Source: SZAS-103 sp038316385 (GTDB lineage: Bacteria; Pseudomonadota; Gammaproteobacteria; Xanthomonadales; Xanthomonadaceae). Taken from it: a stretch of DNA of 38,356 bases. Under the pieces are notes generated by a model. It searched no databases, was not told where the DNA came from, and saw only the letters and a list, made by a program, of their open reading frames with translations. Below are positions 25,668 through 33,267 of the stretch, piece by piece (position 1 is the first letter of the stretch; every line of letters starts with the position of its first letter). The translations under genes and the position numbers were made by a program. The stretch covers positions 1 to 38,356 of the forward strand of contig JBBQAN010000025.1 of assembly GCA_038316385.1 (NCBI GenBank). The letters run 5' to 3'.

Positions 25668-26942
25668 TTACAAGCCAAGTACCAGATCGTCCGCATCCAC
25701 GCGATCAAGCCGGATCTTGTTGGCGAACAGCGAGAACGCGAGCATGCCCGCCAAACCATTCGCGCGCTGCACCCACGGCGGGATATACAGCGGTGGTGCG
25801 AGAAATCCCGCGTCGAACAGCGGCTCGAAACGCAGCACATCCTGCAAGGCCATCTTGCCGGCGAACAACATACGGCACAGGGGCAGGCGATCGTTGCGCA
25901 ATGCCCAGCGAAAGAACGTGTGCACGCTGAGCAAGCCGTGCAGGTACACGGTGTCCTTGGTGAATGCGCTGCCGCCACTGAGCGGTGCGCCGCGAAACAC
26001 GCGCTGCGAGGAACTGAAACTTTCGGTCGGGCTTTGCCCTGCGCTTCCGAAAAACTCGAAGACATCAAGAAAGCTTGCACCCCCTAGCGCCATGTCGATC
26101 GCGATGATGCGCAGACTGATGCGCTTCATGCGCTCGATGTCGATCGCACCGGTAATCTGCTCGGCAAACGTGGCAATGCCTTCCTGGGTGGCCGTCACTC
26201 GCGGCGATGAACGCGCCATCGACTTCAGCCACGGTTGCTCGCGGCCATTGAGCGCGGTCAGCGAATGCACGAACGCTTCGTGTTCGAGCAACTGGCGACC
26301 ATCGTATTCGTTGAACATCGCGGTCGATCGCAGGCGGATGCGCGTCGGCCCGGCGGCGGCCTTGGAAATCAGGTTCGGATCGATCAACACCTTGATCTTG
26401 TGATGCACAAAGAACGCGTCGAGCTTATCTTGCAAAGCCTCGCGCAACGATTCGGCAGAAATCGTCTCGGCCGCAGCACCGCTGACGAGCTCGCGATCAA
26501 GCTCGTCGGCAATTGCAATGAAATGCTGCGCGGCTTCAATATTGCTCGGCCCGTCGCCAGGCAGAAGATCCCCGGGCTTGCCGTACAACATCACCGAGTG
26601 CTCGGTGATCTCTGCAGTGCCGAGCGATTCAAGCAGCAATGTCGCAATCCGCCAGCTCTCGCAAGTGTGCGCGATGTAGTTCCCGACCGGATGCACTGCA
26701 TCGGTTTCGGCGACGATCGCTTCAAGCTCCGCGCGCACTTCGGCGTGCTGTTGCTTCGGGTAGGCGATCTGCGGAAATGACATTTCGCCGCGTTCGCGCG
26801 CAGTGAGAAAATCGGCCTGCACCTGCGCCGGCCAACTCACCGTCGCCAATACATCGATGCCGCGCACCGCTGCTACCATGCGTGTATCGAGCGCTGCATA
26901 ATGCGCGAGCTCTGGCGTCAAGGTCTGCGCTGTCGCATCCAT
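25668..26942 (-). CDS. DUF1704 'QEGLA motif' metallopeptidase-like protein
   Basis: The protein has 424 residues from the ATG at 26942, with GGAG upstream. The diagnostic motifs are HEAFVH (221-226, an HExxxH zinc-peptidase motif) and QEGIA (253-257), which define the DUF1704 family. That family is often annotated as 'flavohemoglobin expression-modulating QEGLA motif protein'. Eukaryotic members (MATCAP) are tubulin carboxypeptidases with an HExxxH active site, so a peptidase function is plausible here but unproven for bacteria. It is cytosolic with no signal peptide. It lies 13 bases downstream of rsgA on the same strand and is therefore probably co-transcribed with a ribosome-assembly GTPase. 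Confidence 0.88.
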   Translation of the reverse strand: MDATAQTLTPELAHYAALDTRMVAAVRGIDVLATVSWPAQVQADFLTARERGEMSFPQIAYPKQQHAEVRAELEAIVAETDAVHPVGNYIAHTCESWRIATLLLESLGTAEITEHSVMLYGKPGDLLPGDGPSNIEAAQHFIAIADELDRELVSGAAAETISAESLREALQDKLDAFFVHHKIKVLIDPNLISKAAAGPTRIRLRSTAMFNEYDGRQLLEHEAFVHSLTALNGREQPWLKSMARSSPRVTATQEGIATFAEQITGAIDIERMKRISLRIIAIDMALGGASFLDVFEFFGSAGQSPTESFSSSQRVFRGAPLSGGSAFTKDTVYLHGLLSVHTFFRWALRNDRLPLCRMLFAGKMALQDVLRFEPLFDAGFLAPPLYIPPWVQRANGLAGMLAFSLFANKIRLDRVDADDLVLGL

Positions 26943-26955
26943 CTCAACTCCTTAC

Positions 26956-28044
26956 TTATCGATCCTTGCGTGGTTTGCCGGTCTTGCTCGATGCACTTTT
27001 CTTGTCGGCGTTTCGTGCATCTGCGCGTCGTGATTGCTGCGCAGCCAGGCTTTGCGCCGCCGTCGTTACTTCGTCACCGAGCTTCCGATAGTTTGCGTAA
27101 CGCGCGCCCTCGAGTGCGCCCGATCCGAGCGCCTCGTTGATTGCGCAACCAGGTTCGCTGTTGTGTCGGCAATCGCTGAATCGGCATTGTGTTATCAGCG
27201 ATTCGATGTCCTTGAAACCACCCTCTTCGAGCTTCTCCTCGCCGGTTAGTTTGAGCTCGCGCATGCCTGGTGAATCGATCAGGCAGCCGCCCTGAGGCAA
27301 TGCGATCAATGCGCGATGGGTTGTGGTATGACGGCCGCGCGAATCGTGCTCGCGCACCGCAGCCGTCTTGATCTTCTGGGTGCCGAGCAAGGTGTTCGTC
27401 AACGTCGATTTACCCGCGCCCGACGAACCGACCAGCACCGCGCTGCAGCCCGGTCCGAGATAGCGATGCAGCACCGCAACACTCGTCGCATCCTTTGCAT
27501 TGATGCGATGAATCGCCACATCCTGCGCGGCGATATCGGCGAGCAGCGCATCGATATCGACATCTGGGTGTAAATCATTCTTGGTCAGCACCAATACCGG
27601 TTCGGCACCACTCGCGCGCACCAAAATCAAATAGCGTTCGAGGCGGCGTGGATTGAAATCGAGATCAAGTCCACTTGCCACCAGCACAGTGTCGATGTTC
27701 GCGGCGATCGGCTGCTGCTTGTAACTCTCGCCTGCCGCTGCGCGCTTGAGCAAAGTGCGGCGCGGCAGCAGTGCGACGATCTGGTCGTTCGCCGGCTCAA
27801 GCAACACCCAATCACCGACCACCGCGCGATCTTCGGCAGGGAATCGCGGCCGCATCCAGGCCGCCAGCGATTGTGCAGGAAATTCATGGTCGATGGATGT
27901 TGCGACGATATAACCGGATCGATGCTGCGCGCTGATCCGCGCGAGACGGCCTACCGGCAAATCTGCAAGCGTCGAACGTGCCGCCGCATCGTCGGGCCAA
28001 CCGATGGCGAGGAGCTGGGTGCGGGCGTCCGCTGTGATTTGCAT
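26956..28044 (-). CDS. rsgA: Ribosome small-subunit-dependent GTPase RsgA
   Basis: The protein has 362 residues. The ATG at 28044 is preferred over an in-frame GTG at 28062. An N-terminal OB-like domain (VGDWVLLEP) precedes a circularly permuted GTPase: G4 TKNDLHPDV (154-162), G1 GSSGAGKST (206-214), G2 SRGRHTTTHR (235-244) and G3 DSPGMREL (257-264). A C-terminal zinc knuckle CRFSDCRHNSEPGC lies at 287-300. RsgA (YjeQ) matures the 30S subunit late in assembly. A Lys/Arg-rich C-terminal tail follows. It shares a divergent promoter region with the aminotransferase gene, where GGAGACTG (28076-28083) and CAGTCTCC (28121-28128) form an 8-bp inverted repeat. Confidence 0.95.
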   Translation of the reverse strand: MQITADARTQLLAIGWPDDAAARSTLADLPVGRLARISAQHRSGYIVATSIDHEFPAQSLAAWMRPRFPAEDRAVVGDWVLLEPANDQIVALLPRRTLLKRAAAGESYKQQPIAANIDTVLVASGLDLDFNPRRLERYLILVRASGAEPVLVLTKNDLHPDVDIDALLADIAAQDVAIHRINAKDATSVAVLHRYLGPGCSAVLVGSSGAGKSTLTNTLLGTQKIKTAAVREHDSRGRHTTTHRALIALPQGGCLIDSPGMRELKLTGEEKLEEGGFKDIESLITQCRFSDCRHNSEPGCAINEALGSGALEGARYANYRKLGDEVTTAAQSLAAQQSRRADARNADKKSASSKTGKPRKDR

Positions 28045-28171
28045 ATGGTCGCATTCTGCCACGCACGACAGTGCTGGAGACTGAGACCGGGCCTAACGGG
28101 ACAGCCGAAGCCCAAGACTCCAGTCTCCTGCTTCTCCCCTGCTACCCTTGTGTTTTCCTGACTGATCCGAC

Positions 28172-29395
28172 ATGACGACTGCAACCCCACTGGTCACCCG
28201 CGAGCGCCTGCGTGAGGTGCGTTACGAAATCCGCGGCGAACTCGCGCGGCGTGCGCGCGAACTCGAAGCCCGCGGACATCAACTGATCAAACTCAACATC
28301 GGCAATCCCGGCGCGTTCGGGTTTCGCGCGCCGGAACACCTGCAACAAGCCATCGCCGGCCATATCGAATGTAGTGACGCCTACACGCAGCAGCAGGGAC
28401 TGCCGGAGGCTTGTGCGGCGTTGGCCGAACATTATTCGCAGCGCGACGGCCAATCGGTGCTCCCCGAGCAGGTTTTTGTCGGCAACGGAGTCAGCGAACT
28501 GATCGACATCGCACTGCGCGCGTTGCTCAATCATGGCGATGAAGTGTTGCTGCCAAGTCCCGACTATCCGCTGTGGAGTGCGGCGACGATCCTCAACGAT
28601 GGCGTGCCGGTGTATTACGACTGCCGCGAAGAAAACCGCTTCGTGCCGGATCCCGATGCGATCGAGACGCTGATCACGCCACGCACGCGCGCACTGGTTG
28701 TGATCAATCCCAACAATCCCACTGGCGCGACGTATCCACGCGAGGTGCTTGAGCGCTTTGTCGCGATTGCTGCGAAATACCAATTGCTGTTGCTCGCCGA
28801 TGAAATCTACGAAGGCATCCTCTACGACGGCGCGCAATTCACGCCGATGGGATCACTCGCCGGCGACGTGCCCTGCCTGAGCTTCGGCGGATTGTCGAAA
28901 CTGCATCGCGCCTGCGGCTGGCGCGTTGGCTGGGGCGTGCTCGGCGGCGATCCGTGGCGGCTCGGCGATTACATGCACTCGCTGGATTTGCTCAGCGCCT
29001 TGCGTTTGTGTTCGAACGTGCCGGGCCAATGGGCGATTCCGGCGGCGCTGAATGGCCCCGACACGATTACGTCATTGTGTTCTCCGGGCGGCCGACTTTA
29101 CGAATCGCGGCGCGCTGCGATCGCATGTTGTGAAGCCAGCCGGTTCCTGGATCTCGTTGCGCCTGACGCGGCGTTGTACGCATACCCATCGTTCCGTCGC
29201 GACCTTCTTCCGCAACTGGACGATCACCGTTTTGCCTTGGAACTTCTCGAGCAGGAACACGTACTAATCGTTCCCGGCTCAAGTTTCAACGCGCAATATC
29301 GCAACTATTTCCGGGTCACACTCTTGCCCGAAGCAGCGGTGATGCATGATGTGTTCGCACGAATCGAATCAGCCTTGTCGCGGCATGCAACGTAG
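28172..29395 (+). CDS. Alanine aminotransferase-like (AlaA type) class I aminotransferase
   Basis: The protein has 407 residues. It starts REVRYEIRGELARRARELE, then IKLNIGNPGAFGF, which are typical of the AlaA branch of class I/II PLP aminotransferases. Further motifs are DYPLWSAA, VVINPNNPTGA, LLADEIYEGILYDG and the PLP lysine at 243 in GLSKLHRACGWRVGW. The C-terminal substrate carboxylate Arg lies in NYFRVTLLPE. AlaA interconverts pyruvate and glutamate with alanine and 2-oxoglutarate. Compared with E. coli AlaA, the region after the lysine reads HRACGWR instead of YRVAGFR, a conservative difference. Its 3' end overlaps the next gene by 11 bases. Confidence 0.9.
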   Translation: MTTATPLVTRERLREVRYEIRGELARRARELEARGHQLIKLNIGNPGAFGFRAPEHLQQAIAGHIECSDAYTQQQGLPEACAALAEHYSQRDGQSVLPEQVFVGNGVSELIDIALRALLNHGDEVLLPSPDYPLWSAATILNDGVPVYYDCREENRFVPDPDAIETLITPRTRALVVINPNNPTGATYPREVLERFVAIAAKYQLLLLADEIYEGILYDGAQFTPMGSLAGDVPCLSFGGLSKLHRACGWRVGWGVLGGDPWRLGDYMHSLDLLSALRLCSNVPGQWAIPAALNGPDTITSLCSPGGRLYESRRAAIACCEASRFLDLVAPDAALYAYPSFRRDLLPQLDDHRFALELLEQEHVLIVPGSSFNAQYRNYFRVTLLPEAAVMHDVFARIESALSRHAT

Positions 29396-30125
29396 CGTCT
29401 TGCTGCTATTGCTGTTGTGCGTGCTCGCGTGTGTCGGCGCAGCAGCGGCATTCCCCTCATCGCATACCGGGAAAATGAAATCCATGCACTCTCCTGCCAC
29501 GAACACGTTCCTTGCACTCGGCGATTCCTACACCATCGGCGAAGCCATTCCCGAGGCCGCGCGCTGGCCGGTGCAACTAGCCGCGCGCCTGCGCGAACAC
29601 GGCATCGCCATCGATGCACCACGCATCATCGCCACCACGGGATGGACGACGGACGAATTGTCGGCAGCAATGGACGACAGCACGTTCGCGCCGCCGTATG
29701 CACTGGTGACGTTGATGATCGGCGTCAACAATCAATACCGCGGCCGCAGTCTCGGCGAATATCGCAACCAGTTCGATGCCTTGCTGAAGCGCGCAATCCA
29801 TCTTGCCGGCGATGACGCGACGCGGGTGATCGTGCTGTCCACGCCCGACTGGGGCGCGACTCCGTTCGGTCACGGTAGCGGACGCGACCTCAAGGCAATC
29901 GCGAAGCAAATCGATGCGTTCAACGCAGCGGCGCATGCCGAATCATCGACGCGGGGTGCGGCGTGGATCGACGTGACGCCGATCAGCCGCGAAGTCGCGC
30001 AGCATCCCGAATATGTTGCGCATGATGGTTTGCATCCGTCGGCGGAGATGTATGGCCGCTGGGTGGACTTGGTGTTGCCGGTTGTGGAGGCGCGGTTGCG
30101 CAAAGGCATAGCCTCTTTGCATTGA
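29385..30125 (+). CDS. Exported SGNH/GDSL hydrolase
   Basis: The protein has 246 residues from the ATG at 29385. This start gives a signal peptide (MQRSVLLLLLLCVLACVGAA) and overlaps the aminotransferase by 11 bases, but it lacks a Shine-Dalgarno. A cytosolic start at about 29475 is possible. Block I is FLALGDSYT with nucleophile Ser48; block III is IGVNNQYRG; block V is HDGLHPSAEMYGRW with the catalytic Asp/His pair. It probably hydrolyses esters or acetyl groups in the periplasm. The substrate is unknown. Confidence 0.88.
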   Translation: MQRSVLLLLLLCVLACVGAAAAFPSSHTGKMKSMHSPATNTFLALGDSYTIGEAIPEAARWPVQLAARLREHGIAIDAPRIIATTGWTTDELSAAMDDSTFAPPYALVTLMIGVNNQYRGRSLGEYRNQFDALLKRAIHLAGDDATRVIVLSTPDWGATPFGHGSGRDLKAIAKQIDAFNAAAHAESSTRGAAWIDVTPISREVAQHPEYVAHDGLHPSAEMYGRWVDLVLPVVEARLRKGIASLH

Positions 30126-30138
30126 AGGTGGCTGGACT

Positions 30139-30183
30139 GAGTGCTTGGTATCTCGCGCAGTGTTGCCGAGTGCTGGTATCTCG
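30139..30183. repeat. Imperfect direct repeat ahead of the glutaredoxin fusion
   Basis: GAGTGCTTGGTATCTCG (30139-30155) recurs as GAGTGCTGGTATCTCG (30168-30183), differing by one T. The start-to-start distance is 29 bases. A TACAAT -10-like box follows at 30225-30230. Confidence 0.6.
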
Positions 30184-30260
30184 GAAGCCAAGACGTCATA
30201 ACTGGAATGCGAATGACGGCGCGGTACAATACGTATCTCAACGAAATCGCAGAGCACCCC

Positions 30261-31190
30261 ATGACCCTCAACCCCGCAACCCGCCAGCGCATCGACGCAC
30301 TGCTCCAGTCCAACAAGGTCGTGTTGTTCATGAAAGGCAGTCCGGGTGCGCCGCAGTGCGGTTTTTCCGCGAAAGCCAGTTCAATCCTGTCGTCGCTGGT
30401 TCCTGATTACGCAACCGTCGATGTGCTCAGCGATCCGGAAATCCGCGAAGGCATCAAGACATATGGAAGTTGGCCGACGATTCCACAGTTGTATGTCGAT
30501 CAGGAGTTGGTCGGCGGTAGCGACATCATCGACGAAATGCTCGGCAGCGGCGAGCTTCACACGTTGCTTGGTTTGGCAGCGCCTGATCGCACGCCGCCGA
30601 CGCTGACTGTCACCCCGGCAGCGATGGCCGCGATCCGCAACGCGATGGCTGATACGCCGTCAGGCGTCGGACTGCACTTGGGCGTTGGCGCGGACTACGA
30701 AGCGCAATTCCAACTCAAGCCCGTGAGCGGCCGCGAGATTGTCGCTGAAACCGATGGGCTACGAGTGCATCTGGATCCGGTCAGTGCGGCGCGCGCGAAC
30801 GGCATCGTGATCGACTGGGTCGATGACGTTCAAGGCTCCGGCTTGGCCATCCGCAATCCGAATGCGCCGGCGCCGGTGAAATCGATCACGGTGCAGGAAC
30901 TGCACGACCGTATCATCACCGGCACCATTGACGTGATCGACGTGCGTCCTGCGTCCGCGCGCGCGATCGCCCCGTTTCCGCAATCGCATGAAGTGCTCGA
31001 CACCGACAGCGCCGCGCGCATCGAAGCGTTGCCGAAAGACGTGCCGCTTGCCTTCATCTGCCACCACGGCTCGTCGAGCCGCCGCGCCGCACAACATTTC
31101 CGCAGCCTCGGCTTTCACGACATCTACAACGTCGAGGGCGGCATCGATGCGTGGGCGAAGGAGATCGATACGGGCGTGCCGCTGTATTGA
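30261..31190 (+). CDS. Three-domain fusion: monothiol glutaredoxin, Cys-less A-type carrier domain, rhodanese
   Basis: The protein has 309 residues. Residues 1-105 form a Grx4/GrxD monothiol glutaredoxin with the CGFS site at 33-36, KVVLFMKGSPGAPQ and SWPTIPQLYVDQELVGGSDI. Residues 113-205 resemble IscA/HesB A-type iron-sulfur carriers (LTVTPAAMAAIR, GVGLHLGV, LRVHLDPVSA, GLAIRNPNAP) but contain no cysteine, so the three cluster ligands are absent. Residues 206-309 form a rhodanese domain with the active loop C267-H-H-G-S-S-S. Grx4 proteins bind and transfer Fe-S clusters; rhodaneses handle persulfide sulfur. The fusion therefore fits Fe-S assembly or sulfur trafficking in the cytosol. A weak TACAAT promoter box lies 31 bases upstream. 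Its stop abuts the stop of the convergent DUF924 gene. Confidence 0.92.
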   Translation: MTLNPATRQRIDALLQSNKVVLFMKGSPGAPQCGFSAKASSILSSLVPDYATVDVLSDPEIREGIKTYGSWPTIPQLYVDQELVGGSDIIDEMLGSGELHTLLGLAAPDRTPPTLTVTPAAMAAIRNAMADTPSGVGLHLGVGADYEAQFQLKPVSGREIVAETDGLRVHLDPVSAARANGIVIDWVDDVQGSGLAIRNPNAPAPVKSITVQELHDRIITGTIDVIDVRPASARAIAPFPQSHEVLDTDSAARIEALPKDVPLAFICHHGSSSRRAAQHFRSLGFHDIYNVEGGIDAWAKEIDTGVPLY

Positions 31191-31733
31191 TCAGCCGCTG
31201 AACCCACCCGCATCTAGAAAAGCCTGTTCTTCGTCCGTAGTTTCGCGTCCGAGCGCCCAATTGCGATGTGGAAACCGCCCGAAGCGCGCGATGATGGCGC
31301 GATGCATCTCGGCATATTTCAGGTAATTCGCATCGCCGAGCTCTCGACACAGCGAAACCGCGAGCTGCTGGTCATTGATGTCTTCGGAGTGCTCGTACGG
31401 CAGATAGAAGAACAGTCGCAGGGTGGGATTGACCGCCTGATCTAAACCAGCAGCGATGGCGCGCGTTGCATAGTTCCGCGCGAGGCCGTCGGTTGCATAG
31501 GCATGCGCGCCATCGCGAAAACAATTGCGCGGAAACTGGTCGAGCAGGATCAGTAATGCGAGTGCGCCTTCGGCGCATTGCGACCACCCTTCCAATTCGC
31601 GTCGTGCCGCTCGATAGTGAGCGTCGAGAAAGCGTTCGCGAAACATTGCGTCGAATGCATCGTCGCGCGCGAACCATGCCGTAGCGCCCGCATCACGCCA
31701 GAACGCGATGACTTCATTGATCGTTGCCGTCAT
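31191..31733 (-). CDS. DUF924 family protein
   Basis: The protein has 180 residues from the ATG at 31733 (MTATINEVIAFWRDAG). Codons upstream are open but are unlikely to be coding. The family signature is clear: W-F-x-x-D-D-x-F-D, LALLILLDQFPRNCFRDGAHAYATD, LRLFFYLPYEHSEDI and RFPHRNWALGRETTDEE. DUF924 proteins are helical, TPR-like cytosolic proteins of unknown function and of about this length. Its stop codon (TCA on the plus strand) directly abuts the TGA of the glutaredoxin fusion. Confidence 0.9.
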   Translation of the reverse strand: MTATINEVIAFWRDAGATAWFARDDAFDAMFRERFLDAHYRAARRELEGWSQCAEGALALLILLDQFPRNCFRDGAHAYATDGLARNYATRAIAAGLDQAVNPTLRLFFYLPYEHSEDINDQQLAVSLCRELGDANYLKYAEMHRAIIARFGRFPHRNWALGRETTDEEQAFLDAGGFSG

Positions 31734-31911
31734 CAGATGGCCTTCGTCCACTGCATACATTGACGATGTTGCCATACCGTATTTGTATTCCAACATCCGG
31801 CTCCATCGAGGCCGCTTGCCTCCACAACGGATTGCCGCCTGCACCCGCAATCGCTACAGTCGTTCCATCCGCGCAATCCTGCGACTGGCGACCGTTACTT
31901 TCGGAGGTTAC

Positions 31912-32247
31912 ATGCCCCGCTACTACATCACTCTTCCTGATCCCGAAAAGGCACGCGGCAGCGACGCGTCGCTGGCGTTCACCGCGCACAGCGCCGACGG
32001 TTTCGCCGAGCAATTGCAGGACGCCCTCACCGGCACCGGTCTGTTCGAGCGCTGGCGCGCGAAGCAGGAAGATCCGGACGACGACGAGAGCGCAATGGCA
32101 GTCACCGATCCGACGGCAACCGTGACCGGCGAGCAGCGCAATGTGAAAATCAATCTGGTCGTCGATACTGTGCTGCCCGGCGAAGTCTTGCGCCAGCGAC
32201 TGCGCTTGCTCGCCGGACACGGTTGGCAATTGCATGACGTGACGTGA
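31912..32247 (+). CDS. Small conserved protein of unknown function
   Basis: The protein has 111 residues from the ATG at 31912, with GGAGG at 31903-31907. It begins MPRYYITLPDPEKARGSD and has a helix around FAEQLQDALTGTGLFERW. An acidic stretch (QEDPDDDES) follows, then a beta-rich half VTGEQRNVKINLVVDTVLP ending with LRLLAGHGWQLHDV. I recall similar proteins in Xanthomonadales but no function or domain name. It has no signal peptide or membrane segment. It is 10 bases upstream of the PP-loop ATPase gene, so the two are likely co-transcribed. Confidence 0.82.
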   Translation: MPRYYITLPDPEKARGSDASLAFTAHSADGFAEQLQDALTGTGLFERWRAKQEDPDDDESAMAVTDPTATVTGEQRNVKINLVVDTVLPGEVLRQRLRLLAGHGWQLHDVT

Positions 32248-32257
32248 GCCGATTTCG

Positions 32258-32995
32258 TTGAACGCAACGCAGCGCGATGAGCCATCGTCGCGCGCCCAAG
32301 TCATCGTTTCGTGGAGCGGCGGCAAGGATGCGGCGTGGGCGCTGCACAAGCTGCGCGCCGATCGACGCTATGAAGTTGTTGGCCTGCTGACCACCGTCAC
32401 CGATGAATACGAGCGCGTGGCGATGCATGGCATTCGTCGCGATGTTCTGCACGCGCAGGCTGCAGCCGTCGGATTGCCGTTGATCGAAGCGCGCTTGCCG
32501 CGCCATGCCGGCAACGCGACGTATGAAGCATCGTTTGCGACCGCGCTGGCTTCGGCTCGCGAACGCTGGCCATCAATACACCATGTGGCGTTCGGCGACT
32601 TGTTTCTCGCCGACGTGCGCGCGTACCGCGATGCGATGTGCGCCCGGCTTGGATGGGAGTGCGTGTATCCGTTGTGGGAATCCGACACCTCCGCACTGGC
32701 TCACACGATGATCGAATGCGGCCTGCAAGCGGTGTTGTGCTGCGTTGACACACAGCAGCTCGATGCGAGCTTTGCGGGCCGCGCGTACGATGCCGAGTTG
32801 TTGAATGACTTGCCCGAATCCGTCGATCGCTGCGGCGAACACGGCGAGTTCCACACCTGCGTCCATGCCGGGCCGATGTTCGCGCTACCGCTGGGATTGC
32901 GGCGCGGCGAGACGGTATTGCGCGATGCACGTTTTGCTTTCAGCGATTTGCTGCTCTTCTCTCTCCGTGCGGGAGATGATGCCGCAGTCGGGTGA
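32258..32995 (+). CDS. Dph6-like (diphthine-ammonia ligase family) PP-loop ATPase
   Basis: The protein has 245 residues from a TTG start; an alternative start is not obvious. The PP-loop SWSGGKDAAWAL lies at about 18-29. Family motifs follow: LLTTVTDEYERVAMHGIR, VAFGDLFLADVRAYRD, WECVYPLWESDT and the end CGEHGEFHTCVHAGPMF. These define the Dph6/MJ0570 ATP-pyrophosphatase family, which amidates diphthine on elongation factor 2 in eukaryotes and archaea. Bacteria lack diphthamide, so the substrate of bacterial members is unknown; an adenylating amide-forming or thiol-forming role is inferred. It follows the 111-residue gene. Confidence 0.88.
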   Translation: MNATQRDEPSSRAQVIVSWSGGKDAAWALHKLRADRRYEVVGLLTTVTDEYERVAMHGIRRDVLHAQAAAVGLPLIEARLPRHAGNATYEASFATALASARERWPSIHHVAFGDLFLADVRAYRDAMCARLGWECVYPLWESDTSALAHTMIECGLQAVLCCVDTQQLDASFAGRAYDAELLNDLPESVDRCGEHGEFHTCVHAGPMFALPLGLRRGETVLRDARFAFSDLLLFSLRAGDDAAVG

Positions 32996-33267
32996 AGGGC
33001 TGCCGACGAGCACAGAATGGAGTGCTGGTGTTAAGCGGGTCAACGGCTCACACCAACCCACAGCAGATGGTAGCCACCGGGAGCTTTGGGGTAGCCGCCA
33101 GCTTGGATCTCAGCGCCTATGGAGCCATAAGGCGCCAATGGCAGCAGCCAACAGGCAACGAATGAAGTCTCAGCGTCGGGCCGGGATTGTGCGCAGGCTG
33201 CTTGGTACTCCATCGGCCCGGGGATGCGATGATTCGCTATTCGCCAAGCTACGGAAGCGGAATACCC
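32996..33267. other. 272-base non-coding gap with hairpins
   Basis: No gene is supportable. GCGCCTATGG (33113-33122) and CCATA-A-GGCGC (33125-33135) form a tight hairpin with one bulge. CGGGCCG (33177-33183) and CGGCCCG (33214-33220) form a second inverted repeat. Neither has a T-tract. They may be leader or operator structures of the S9 peptidase gene. Confidence 0.45.

Noticed and set aside
28076..28128. GGAGACTG / CAGTCTCC inverted repeat as a terminator or riboswitch
   Set aside because: The 37-base spacing and lack of a T-tract or conserved core make it only a weak possible operator between rsgA and the aminotransferase gene.
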